64,000 nucleotides of DNA, from contig NZ_JAFIQW010000002.1 in NCBI RefSeq assembly GCF_017355965.1, forward strand, positions 62,001-126,000, given 5' to 3'. Both the position numbers and the translations under genes were made by a program. How positions within the stretch are numbered: the stretch's first letter is position 1; every line of letters begins with the position of its first letter. Of this stretch, positions 57,048 to 64,000 are shown piece after piece. Source of the stretch: Desertivibrio insolitus. Lineage in GTDB: Bacteria > Actinomycetota > Actinomycetes > Actinomycetales > Microbacteriaceae. The notes under the pieces were generated by a model. That model worked only from the letters and a program-made list of their open reading frames with translations, had not been told where the DNA came from and ran no database searches.

Positions 57048-58925
57048 ATGACTTACGCGCTCGGTGTGGATGTCGGAACGAGTTTCACGGCGGCGGCGAT
57101 CACCCGCCGCGACGAGGTTCCGCGCACCCTGACCCTGGGTCAGCGCGGGGACGCCGTCCCGACCGTCATCCACCTCGACGCCGACGGCGAGATCCGGGTC
57201 GGCGAGGCGGCCGAGCGGCGCGGGGTGACCGAGCCCGAGCGTGTCATCCGGGAGTTCAAACGGAGGATCGGCGACTCGGTCCCGATCCTCGCGGGCGATC
57301 TCGAGATCACGCCGCAGGACGCGTTCGCGAGCATGGCCCGCTGGGTCGTCGACCGGGCGGAGGAGCGCGAGGGCGAGCCGCCCGCCTCGGTCACAATCAC
57401 CCATCCCGCCGGCTGGGGGGACTACAAGCTCGGGCTCGTCCGTGACGCGCTCGCGGGCGTCGGTCTGGCCGACGCAGCCCTGCTGCCAGAGCCGGAGGCC
57501 GCCGCGCTGCACTACGCCGCGCAGGAGCGCGTGCCCGAGGGCAGCTGCATCGGGGTGTACGACCTCGGCGCCGGCACCTTCGACGTGGCGTTGCTGCGCA
57601 AGGCCGAGGGCGACGCGTTCGTGCCGGTCGGGCGCCCCGACGGTCTCGAACACGTCGGCGGGGCCGACTTCGACGACGCCGTGCTGCGCCACGTGGTGCA
57701 GAGCATGCCGGACGCGTTCGCCGGATTGGACACCGAGGACACCGACGTCCGGGTCGCCCTCGCGCGGCTCCGCCGGGAGTGCACGGAGGCCAAGGAGGCG
57801 CTGTCGTTCGACTCCGAGGCCGCCATCCCGGTGGTGCTGCCCGGCACCCACGGTCAGGTGCGGCTCGTGCGCGCCGAGTTCGAGGCGATGATCGCCGACG
57901 AGGTGCGCCGCACGATCGACGCCTTCGCCCGCGTGGTGAACGCGGCGGGGCTCCGCTACGACGAGCTCGGCGTCATCCTGCTCATCGGCGGCTCGTCGCG
58001 CATCCCGCTCATCGCCGAGCTGCTCTCGGCCGAGTTCGGACGTCCGGTCGCCGTCGACGCCGACCCGAAGTCTGCGATCTGTCTCGGCGCCGCCGCCTCG
58101 GCCGCGCTCACCGCGTTCGCCGCGGCCGCGACGGACGACGAGAACGAGGACCCCTCGGCGCTCGCCGCCCTCGGGCTCGCCGGAGCCGCCGCCCCCGCGG
58201 CCGCCGCCCCCTCCGCCCTCCACCGCATCGGGTCGCCCGCCGTGCTGACGATCGCCGCCGTCGTCGTGGCCGCCGTCGCACTCGGCGGGCCCGCCGCGTC
58301 GATGTTCTCGTTGTTCGACCCGGCGTCCGACTCCGGCGGCGGCGCCTCGGCGGCCTCGGCCGCGGGGGCCGAGCCGGCCGCGGCGGCCCTCCCCGCCCCA
58401 GGCGAGGCAGCGGACGGCGGGGGCGGAGGGGCAGACGCACCGCCGACGCCGCTGAAGCCGGGTGCCCGCAACGCGGACGACCAGGACGACGGCTTCTCCC
58501 CGCTCCGGGGTCCGTCGCCCCGTCCCGCCGCCGCGAAGGAGCAGCCGGAGAAGGGCACGAGCCCCTCGCCCGCTCCGGGCGGGTCGACGCCGACTCCGGC
58601 AACCGCGAACGACCCGTCGCCCGACCCGACGCAGACGCCGTCCTCCGACCCGAGCACCACTCCGACCACGGACCCGACGCCGGACCCGACCGTCGATCCC
58701 ACCCCCGGCCCGACGACGGATCCCACGCCCGACCCCACGACGGACCCGACGCCCGACCCGACCACCGATCCCACCCCCACCCCGGACCCGACCACCGATT
58801 TCGCGCCTGAACCCGCCCCCGACCCGACGACCCCGGCCCCGGAACCCGAACCGAGCCCCTCAGCGACGAGCGACCCGCCCGCCGATCAGCCGGCTCCGAC
58901 GGAATCCCCGGCGGCCACCTCGTAG
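57048..58925 (+). CDS. Membrane-anchored Hsp70-like ATPase with Pro/Thr-rich tail
   Basis: A 625-residue protein in three parts. Residues 1-365 are an actin/Hsp70 ATPase: phosphate 1 GVDVGTSFTAAAI (6-18), phosphate 2 GVYDLGAGTFDVALL near 168-182, adenosine LIGGSSRIPLIAELL near 311-325. A single hydrophobic span (VLTIAAVVVAAVALGGPAASMF) is near 395-416. The final 205 residues are Gly/Pro/Thr-rich and end in repeats of PDPTTDPT, with no substrate-binding domain of DnaK type. If the ATPase is cytoplasmic the tail is outside, in the wall. It is not DnaK. It leads an operon with a LuxR regulator 7 bp downstream. Confidence 0.85.
   Translation: MTYALGVDVGTSFTAAAITRRDEVPRTLTLGQRGDAVPTVIHLDADGEIRVGEAAERRGVTEPERVIREFKRRIGDSVPILAGDLEITPQDAFASMARWVVDRAEEREGEPPASVTITHPAGWGDYKLGLVRDALAGVGLADAALLPEPEAAALHYAAQERVPEGSCIGVYDLGAGTFDVALLRKAEGDAFVPVGRPDGLEHVGGADFDDAVLRHVVQSMPDAFAGLDTEDTDVRVALARLRRECTEAKEALSFDSEAAIPVVLPGTHGQVRLVRAEFEAMIADEVRRTIDAFARVVNAAGLRYDELGVILLIGGSSRIPLIAELLSAEFGRPVAVDADPKSAICLGAAASAALTAFAAAATDDENEDPSALAALGLAGAAAPAAAAPSALHRIGSPAVLTIAAVVVAAVALGGPAASMFSLFDPASDSGGGASAASAAGAEPAAAALPAPGEAADGGGGGADAPPTPLKPGARNADDQDDGFSPLRGPSPRPAAAKEQPEKGTSPSPAPGGSTPTPATANDPSPDPTQTPSSDPSTTPTTDPTPDPTVDPTPGPTTDPTPDPTTDPTPDPTTDPTPTPDPTTDFAPEPAPDPTTPAPEPEPSPSATSDPPADQPAPTESPAATS
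58660..58860 (+). repeat. In-frame Pro-Asp-Pro-Thr repeat in the Hsp70-like gene
   Basis: Tandem 12- to 15-bp units of the GACCCGAC-GCC type encode PDPTTDPTPDPT repeats, residues about 537-605. Confidence 0.85.
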
Positions 58926-58932
58926 GGGCGCC

Positions 58933-61464
58933 GTGCGCACCCGACACGGCGCGGCAGCGCCAGGGGTCGTCCACGCCGCCGCCGCCTCGCTGCTCGCCGA
59001 GATAACGCCCGACGACCGGCTCGCCGCCGCGATCTCGGGCGCACACGGCGCCGGGAAGAGCACGCTGCTCGACGGCATCGAGCGCCGCTATCGCGCGATG
59101 GGCGTCGACGTGCACCGCCGGCGGGACGGCGTCGTCACGGTCGAGACCGCGGGTCGCCGCACCCTGCTCGTCGACGACGCCCACGAACTCGACGCACCAG
59201 TGCTGCGGCGCGTGCGGGATCTGGTCGATGCGGCCGAGGTCAACCTGTTCGTCGCCTACCGCCCCTGGCCCGTCTCGCGCGACCTGCACTCGCTCGCCCG
59301 GGCGCTCGAGCAGCACCACGAGCGCGTCGTGCTCGGACCCCTCGGGCGCGAGGAGCTGCTCTCCCGGGCGGCCGCGGACCTGTCGCTCAAGCTGCCCTCG
59401 CACGTCGCCGACGACGTGCTGCGGATGACGGGTGGCAATCCTCGTCTCGTCGGGCGGATGCTCGCCGCCCTCGCGGGCGCTTCGCACGGACGCGGGGAGC
59501 TGATCGCGCCCCAGCAGCTCGTCGAGGAGCTCGGACACGAACTGCGCGGGGTCGGCGACGAGCTCCGCGAGCTGCTGCTCGGACTCGCGATCGGGGCCGA
59601 TCTCTCGGAGTGGATGCCCTCGTCCCTGCGGGGGGCCGGCGTCGACATCGACGAGCTCGTCGCGCAGGCCGACAGCGCGGGCTTCCTGCTGCCCGACGGG
59701 CGCGTCGTGCCGCTCGTGCAGCAGGCGCTGCTCGAGGCGACGCCGCCGCACCACGTGCGCACACTGCAGCGCGATCTCGTCGACACGCTCGTCGCCCGCG
59801 GCCGCCCGCTCGACACGGTGGCCCGCAACCTCGCGCGTCACGGCCTCGCCGATCCACGCGTCGCCGTCGCCCTCGAGCGCGCCGCCGACCACGTGCTCAC
59901 GAGCGAGCCGGCCGTCGCGCACGAGCTGTACGCCGCCGGTGCGGCCGCCGGTCTCGATCAGCTGTCGATCGCCGCGCGGCGCGCGCAGGCCGAACTCGTC
60001 ACCGGCGACCTCGATGGCGCGGCCCGTCTCGTCGACGACCTGCTCGATCACGAGGAGGTGCCCGACGTCCGCCGGGCGGTCGACGTCACGGCGGCCGTGT
60101 GGGCGGATCGCGGCATGCTCGGCAGGGCCGCGGATGCCTACCGCTGGCTCGGTCCCGCCCGGGTCGGGGCCTCCGCCCCGCTCGCCGCCCTCGCGATGTT
60201 CGGCAGCGGCGACCGCGAGGGCGCCGAGCGACTGCTCGACGCGCCGGCCCTGCACAACGCGCCGACCCTCGGTCGCGTCGCCCTCACGCTCATGGCGCAG
60301 GGGGTGCGGGAGTCGCTCACCGGCTCCGGTGCGCCCGCGCTGCGGACTCTCATCCGCGCCTCCGACACGATGACGGCGGCGGGCGGAGCCCTGCCTCTGC
60401 CCGACACCCCCGCGAGTCTCGCGGCGCTCGTCGCCCTGCACCTCGGCGACCTCGCGGTCGCGGAGTCGGTGCTCGACTCCGCGCTCACCGCGAAGCAGGG
60501 CGGCGCGATCGCCCAGGCGAGGCTGCTGCTGCTCAAGGCCTGGGTCGACATGCGCGCCGACCGGTTGGACCAGGCCCGCGACGACATCGCGCGTGCGGTC
60601 GAGGCGACCCTGACGCCGCGCGACGAGGTGATGCTGCGCGCGCTCGAGGTCGGGCTCGCCCGGCGGACGGACGACGTCCCCGCGCTCGTGCGGAGTTGGC
60701 GACGCGCGCGGGAGGGCCTGCTGCACGTCGACGTCGACCTGTACGACCTCCTGCCGCTCAGCGAGTTCGTCGTCGCGGCGGCCCGGCTGCGCGAGTCCTC
60801 CCGCATCGAGGCTCCGCTCGCCGAGGCCTGGAGCCTGCTCGAGCGGCTCGGGGATCCTCCCCTGTGGTCGGTGCCCCTGCGCTGGGCGGCCGTGCAGGCC
60901 GGCATCCTCGCGGAGACCCCCGCCGCACTCGCCCCGCACGCCGCCGCGCTCGTGCGGGCGTCGAAGGAGAGCCGCGCCGCCGCGGTGTTCGCCACGGCGG
61001 GACGCACCTGGGTCGCCGTGCTGAGCGGCGACCTCGACGTCGCGGCAGTGGAGTCGTCGGCGAAGGCGCTCGCGTCACTCGGGTTCACCTGGGACGGCTC
61101 GCGGCTCGCCGGTCACGCCGCCGCGCACGCGGAGGACCGTCGCGACATGGCACGCCTGCTCGCGTGCGCCCGCGACCTGCACCATCCGCCGCAAGCGCCT
61201 GCTCCGGCACCGGCGGACCCGCAGCCGACGCCGGCGTCGGCCCCGCGCGCCCCCGGCGAGGCCGTGCTCAGCGCACGCGAGCGCGAGGTCGCGAGGCTCG
61301 TGCTGGAGGGCAAGAACTACCGGCAGATCGGCGAGGCGATCTTCATCTCGCCCCGCACGGTCGAGCACCACGTCGCGCGCATCCGTCAGCGCCTCGACGT
61401 CTCGACCCGCGCCGAGCTGTTGACGCAGCTCCGCATCGCGCTCGAGAACGACGCCGACGCCTGA
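58933..61464 (+). CDS. STAND-type LuxR family regulator (IniR/MalT-like)
   Basis: An 843-residue regulator. Residues 1-330 form an AAA/STAND NTPase: Walker A SGAHGAGKST at 35-44 and Walker B TLLVDDAHEL at 77-86, with AYRPWPVSRD and MTGGNPRLVGRML further on. Residues 330-740 are helical repeat (TPR-like) sequence. The C-terminal HTH is LSAREREVARLVLEGKNYRQIGEAIFISPRTVEHHVARIRQRLD (in parts, near 776-819). By size and architecture it resembles mycobacterial IniR, which activates iniBAC; ligand sensing is inferred. GTG at 58933 lies 7 bp after the Hsp70-like stop. Confidence 0.85.
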   Translation: MRTRHGAAAPGVVHAAAASLLAEITPDDRLAAAISGAHGAGKSTLLDGIERRYRAMGVDVHRRRDGVVTVETAGRRTLLVDDAHELDAPVLRRVRDLVDAAEVNLFVAYRPWPVSRDLHSLARALEQHHERVVLGPLGREELLSRAAADLSLKLPSHVADDVLRMTGGNPRLVGRMLAALAGASHGRGELIAPQQLVEELGHELRGVGDELRELLLGLAIGADLSEWMPSSLRGAGVDIDELVAQADSAGFLLPDGRVVPLVQQALLEATPPHHVRTLQRDLVDTLVARGRPLDTVARNLARHGLADPRVAVALERAADHVLTSEPAVAHELYAAGAAAGLDQLSIAARRAQAELVTGDLDGAARLVDDLLDHEEVPDVRRAVDVTAAVWADRGMLGRAADAYRWLGPARVGASAPLAALAMFGSGDREGAERLLDAPALHNAPTLGRVALTLMAQGVRESLTGSGAPALRTLIRASDTMTAAGGALPLPDTPASLAALVALHLGDLAVAESVLDSALTAKQGGAIAQARLLLLKAWVDMRADRLDQARDDIARAVEATLTPRDEVMLRALEVGLARRTDDVPALVRSWRRAREGLLHVDVDLYDLLPLSEFVVAAARLRESSRIEAPLAEAWSLLERLGDPPLWSVPLRWAAVQAGILAETPAALAPHAAALVRASKESRAAAVFATAGRTWVAVLSGDLDVAAVESSAKALASLGFTWDGSRLAGHAAAHAEDRRDMARLLACARDLHHPPQAPAPAPADPQPTPASAPRAPGEAVLSAREREVARLVLEGKNYRQIGEAIFISPRTVEHHVARIRQRLDVSTRAELLTQLRIALENDADA

Positions 61465-61492
61465 GCCCGGCGTCCGCTAGGGCACCGCTTCA

Positions 61493-61556
61493 CCGAACCC
61501 CTACCCGGCAGAGATGCCCGAACCCCCTATTCGGGGGGTGCGAGTAGGGGGTTCGG
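61493..61556. promoter_or_regulatory. Repeated CCGAACCCC sites upstream of the IniB-like gene
   Basis: CCGAACCCCTAC at 61493-61504, CCGAACCCCCTA at 61518-61529, and its perfect inverse TAGGGGGTTCGG at 61545-61556. The 12-bp inverted arms and the extra direct copy make a good operator for the adjacent LuxR-type activator. Confidence 0.65.
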
Positions 61557-61585
61557 CCCGGATGCTCGGCCAGACGCCGCGCACC

Positions 61586-61591
61586 TAGCGT
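61586..61591 (+). promoter_or_regulatory. -10 element upstream of the IniB-like gene
   Basis: TAGCGT, with no recognisable -35 (TGCTCG at the right distance). The activator-like sites end 30 bp upstream, so this fits an activator-dependent promoter with a leader near 55 nt. Confidence 0.45.
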
Positions 61592-61650
61592 GGCCGATGC
61601 CGAGCCACCCGACACGGCAACCCGAAACACTCCACCCGAAGGAGACACTG

Positions 61651-62826
61651 ATGTCCCTGACCACCGCCCTCCTCGACTTCCTCATGGGTCTGTTCCGCGA
61701 CCCGGCCAAGGCGCAGGAGTTCCGCGACGACCCGGAGGCGGTGCTTGCGAAGCACGGCCTCGAGGACGTCTGCAAGGACGACGTTGACGCCGTCATGCCG
61801 GTGCTGCTCGACTACGCCCCCGTCATCGGCGACCGCAACTACGACACCGGTGGCAACACCCTTCACGGTGGCGACAACGGCCACCACGCGCCGGCCCCGG
61901 CTCCCGCGCCGCACCACGGTGGTGGCCACCACCACGACGGCGGACACCACCACGACGACGACGACCACGCGCACGCCGTGCAGCAGCTCACCCACGTGGT
62001 GAACAACTACTCGTACACCTCGCTCGACGACCGCGACACGATCACCGACCAGTCGGTGAACCAGAACATCTGGGCGGACGAGGTCACGCAGCTGTTCGAC
62101 AACGACGCGATCATCGCCTCGGGCGACCACGCTGTCGCCGCGGGCGGCGACGCGACCGTCGACAACTCGCAGGACAACTCGACGAACATCAAGGCCGGTG
62201 ACGACGTCATCCTCGGTGACGGCAACACCAACAACGAGCACTACGTCAACGACTCGTACAACGACGAGCACTACGTCGAGGACTCGTACAACGACGACCA
62301 CTCCGTGAACGATTCGGGGAACATCACCGTCGACGACATCGAGGTGGACGTCGAGGTCGACAACTCGCAGGACAACGACGGCAACGTTGTGGGTGACGGC
62401 AACGTCGTCGGCGAAGGCAACATCGTCGGCAACCAGGACAACGACGTCAACTCCGACAACACGAACAGCGTCGTCGACAGCGAGAACGTCGGCAACCAGG
62501 ACAACGACGGTGTGGACGTCGAAGGTGACCTCGACGCCTCCGACGACGACGTCGTCATCGACGCGTCGGACGACGACGGTGTCGACATCGACGGCGACAT
62601 CGACGCATCCGACGACGACACCCTGTCGTACTCGGACGACGACACCCTGTCGTACTCCGACGACGACACGTACAAGTCGGACGACGACACGTACTCCTAC
62701 TCGGACGACGACACGTACAAGTCGGATGACGACACGTACTCCTACTCGGACGACGACACCTACAAGAGCGACGACGACACCGTCGTCGTGGTGACGGAGG
62801 AGCCCGACTACCACCACGCCGGCTAG
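61651..62826 (+). CDS. IniB N-terminal domain protein with metal-binding-like and Asp-rich repeats
   Basis: 391 residues. Residues 1-55 match the IniB N-terminal domain (LLDFLMGLFRDPAKAQEF, ...HGLEDVCKDDVDAVMPVL). Residues 77-108 are His/Asp-rich (HHHDGGHHHDDDDHAHA). Residues 110-320 are Asn/Asp/Gly/Val-rich with repeating NVVGDG- and NDSYND-type units that look like a beta-solenoid. Residues 321-377 repeat DDDTYSYS and DDDTYKS. There is no signal peptide. ATG at 61651 has GAAGGAGACACT upstream. In mycobacteria iniB lies beside iniA and iniC and is induced by cell-wall stress; the role of IniB itself is not clear. Confidence 0.82.
   Translation: MSLTTALLDFLMGLFRDPAKAQEFRDDPEAVLAKHGLEDVCKDDVDAVMPVLLDYAPVIGDRNYDTGGNTLHGGDNGHHAPAPAPAPHHGGGHHHDGGHHHDDDDHAHAVQQLTHVVNNYSYTSLDDRDTITDQSVNQNIWADEVTQLFDNDAIIASGDHAVAAGGDATVDNSQDNSTNIKAGDDVILGDGNTNNEHYVNDSYNDEHYVEDSYNDDHSVNDSGNITVDDIEVDVEVDNSQDNDGNVVGDGNVVGEGNIVGNQDNDVNSDNTNSVVDSENVGNQDNDGVDVEGDLDASDDDVVIDASDDDGVDIDGDIDASDDDTLSYSDDDTLSYSDDDTYKSDDDTYSYSDDDTYKSDDDTYSYSDDDTYKSDDDTVVVVTEEPDYHHAG
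62617..62790 (+). repeat. In-frame Asp/Ser/Tyr/Thr repeat of the IniB-like gene
   Basis: 45-bp units encode TYSYSDDDTYKSDDD twice, flanked by partial copies (LSYSDDDT, YKSDDDT). The DNA is nearly identical from unit to unit, so the copy number may vary between strains. Confidence 0.85.
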
Positions 62827-62841
62827 CAGGTCGCGACCGCG

Positions 62842-62868
62842 CCGGCGATCTACCCGAAAGGTCGCCGG
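62842..62868 (+). other. Hairpin after the IniB-like gene
   Basis: CCGGCGA (62842-62848) and TCGCCGG (62862-62868) 15 bp past the stop. Confidence 0.45.
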
Positions 62869-62880
62869 CACGGCGCTCGA

Positions 62881-62917
62881 GCGGCCCGGCAGGAAGTTCC
62901 CCTTCCTGCCGGGCCGC
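62881..62917 (+). terminator. Strong intercistronic hairpin between IniB-like and dynamin genes
   Basis: GCGGCCCGGCAGGAAG and CTTCCTGCCGGGCCGC are perfect 16-bp arms around TTCCC. There is no U-run on either side (TGACGCG follows), so it could be a partial terminator or a 3'-end stabiliser that raises IniB-like message over that of the GTPase. Confidence 0.7.
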
Positions 62918-62953
62918 TGACGCGCGATTGTTGTCGAAGGTGAAGGAGGCAGT

Positions 62954-64000
62954 GTGGCCGAGCTCGTTGATCTGGTGGACCGTGCGCTCGAACTCGTGGG
63001 GCCCGAGGAGCGGGAGGACCTGCGGCGAAGGCTCGAGCAGACGCGCGAGAGGCTGTCGGACCCCAGCATCCGGGTGATCGTGGTCGGGGAGTTCAAGCAG
63101 GGCAAGAGCCGCCTCGTGAACGCCCTCGTGAACGCCCCGGTCTGCCCCGTCGACGACGACATCGCGACGTCGGCGCCCACTGTCGTCAAGCAGGGGGCGA
63201 CCCCGTCGGCGGTCGTCGTCTCCCTCAAGGACGGCATGGAGGCATCCGACGGCCCCGCCGCCATCGAGCGCACGCCGATCCCGCTCGACCAGCTCCCGGC
63301 CTACGTCTCCGAGCACGGCAACCCCGGCAACGAGCGGCGCATCCTCGCCGCGGAGGTGAGCCTGCCGCGCAAGATCCTCGACGGCGGTCTCGCCCTCGTC
63401 GACTCGCCCGGAGTGGGCGGCCTGGACTCGATCCACTCGCTGACGACGCTGTCCACCCTGCCGACGGCCGACGCCGCACTGCTCGTGTCGGATGCCTCGC
63501 AGGAGTACACCGCGCCGGAGATGCAGTTCCTGCGGCAGGCGCTGCGCATCACGCCCAACGTCGCCTGCGTGCTGACGAAGACCGACCTGTACCCGCAGTG
63601 GCGCCGCATCGCCGAGCTCGACCAGGCGCACGTCGCGCGGCTCGGCCAGGACATCCCGTTCTTCCCGGTCTCGTCCGACCTGCGGCTCGAGGCCATCAAG
63701 CTGCAGGACGGTGAGCTGAACGCCGAGTCCGGGTTCCCCGACCTCGTCTCGTACCTGCGCAAGGAGATCGTCGGCAAGGCGGAGCGCATCCAGCGTCGCG
63801 GCGCGCTGCAGGACGTGCGGTCGGTGCTCGAGCACCTCAGCATGTCGCTGCAATCGGAGCTGTCGGCGCTCGTCGATCCCGCGTCGACGCCGCAGGTCAT
63901 CGCCGAGCTGCAGAGCGCCAAGGAGCGCACGGACGAGATGCGGCAGAAGACGTCCCGCTGGCAGACCACCCTCAATGACGGCATCGCCGACCTCAGCTCC
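62954..64000 (+). CDS. Dynamin-family GTPase (IniA-like), 3'-truncated by window edge
   Basis: 349 codons are visible and the frame is open at base 64000; IniA proteins are usually 600-650 residues. G1/P-loop VVGEFKQGKSRLVNAL with GKS at 50-52, G2 Thr in IATSAPTVVK near 77, G3 DSPGVGG near 150-156, G4 LTKTD near 206-210. The C-terminal part seen is a charged helix (SAKERTDEMRQKTSRWQTTL), probably the start of the stalk. Bacterial dynamins remodel or protect membranes. GTG at 62954 has AAGGAGG upstream. It lies 128 bp after the IniB-like gene across a strong hairpin. Confidence 0.85.
   Translation, partial: MAELVDLVDRALELVGPEEREDLRRRLEQTRERLSDPSIRVIVVGEFKQGKSRLVNALVNAPVCPVDDDIATSAPTVVKQGATPSAVVVSLKDGMEASDGPAAIERTPIPLDQLPAYVSEHGNPGNERRILAAEVSLPRKILDGGLALVDSPGVGGLDSIHSLTTLSTLPTADAALLVSDASQEYTAPEMQFLRQALRITPNVACVLTKTDLYPQWRRIAELDQAHVARLGQDIPFFPVSSDLRLEAIKLQDGELNAESGFPDLVSYLRKEIVGKAERIQRRGALQDVRSVLEHLSMSLQSELSALVDPASTPQVIAELQSAKERTDEMRQKTSRWQTTLNDGIADLSS

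Noticed and set aside
57048-58925. DnaK chaperone.
   Set aside because: Has the ATPase half but no substrate-binding domain; instead one membrane span and a Pro/Thr tail.

Overview
The window is high-GC DNA (roughly 70% G+C by eye, G/C-rich third codon positions, many GTG starts) and reads as a chromosomal segment of an actinobacterium, most probably family Microbacteriaceae. Reasons: the menaquinone/ResB-CcsB cluster with DUF4229 and PLDc_N partners, the hadA-hadB-murB run, the secE-nusG-rplK-rplA block, a Microbacteriaceae-type small protein family (DUF7882-like), many leaderless promoters (TANNNT 6-7 nt before ATG/GTG), and several families of short intergenic palindromes. The genus cannot be fixed from the sequence alone.

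Layout. 1-2.3 kb: cytochrome c biogenesis (resB partial, ccsB). 2.4-15.9 kb: a nearly complete menaquinone pathway (menC, menB, menE, menA, menD, menF, menG, a polyprenyl diphosphate synthase) with an amino acid permease, small membrane proteins and an FprA-like ferredoxin reductase. 16-25.9 kb: cardiolipin synthase, chorismate mutase, YajQ, tRNA-Tyr, an inositol-phosphatase-family enzyme, an M23 cell-wall peptidase behind a long leader, a divergent pair of GH13 glucosidases and a VOC protein. 26.0-29.4 kb: tRNA-Thr and tRNA-Met, the latter used as the insertion site of a 3.2-kb island bounded by a 45-bp direct repeat of the tRNA 3' half; its main gene is a secreted HNH nuclease with two bulb-lectin domains and an Excalibur domain. 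29.4-42.4 kb: mixed metabolic and regulatory genes, including a MarR/aldo-keto reductase divergent pair, a dehydrogenase under LacI-type operators, Pcp, a channel protein, an MBL hydrolase/70-aa protein/nonspecific nuclease operon, and hadA-hadB-murB. 42.5-48.8 kb: an ABC transporter plus two-component operon, two tandem DHFR-fold proteins and a radical SAM (SPL-family) protein. 48.8-56.8 kb: aminotransferase, tRNA-Trp, secE-nusG, rplK-rplA, three unrelated genes, then the L10 leader with rplJ-rplL.

57.0-64.0 kb (window end): a membrane-anchored Hsp70-like ATPase with a long Pro/Thr tail, a STAND-type LuxR regulator, an IniB-domain protein with His/Asp-rich and Asp/Ser/Tyr repeat regions, and a dynamin-family GTPase (IniA-like, cut by the window edge). 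The order is reminiscent of the mycobacterial IniR/iniBAC cell-envelope stress system, with an added Hsp70 partner. The Hsp70 and IniB upstream regions share a CCCCC/GGGGG palindrome that could be a common control site.

The two most interesting loci are the Hsp70-LuxR-IniB-dynamin locus at the right end and the integrase-less tRNA-Met island encoding the nuclease-lectin protein. Membrane, domain and family calls were made by reading the sequence; no database search was run.
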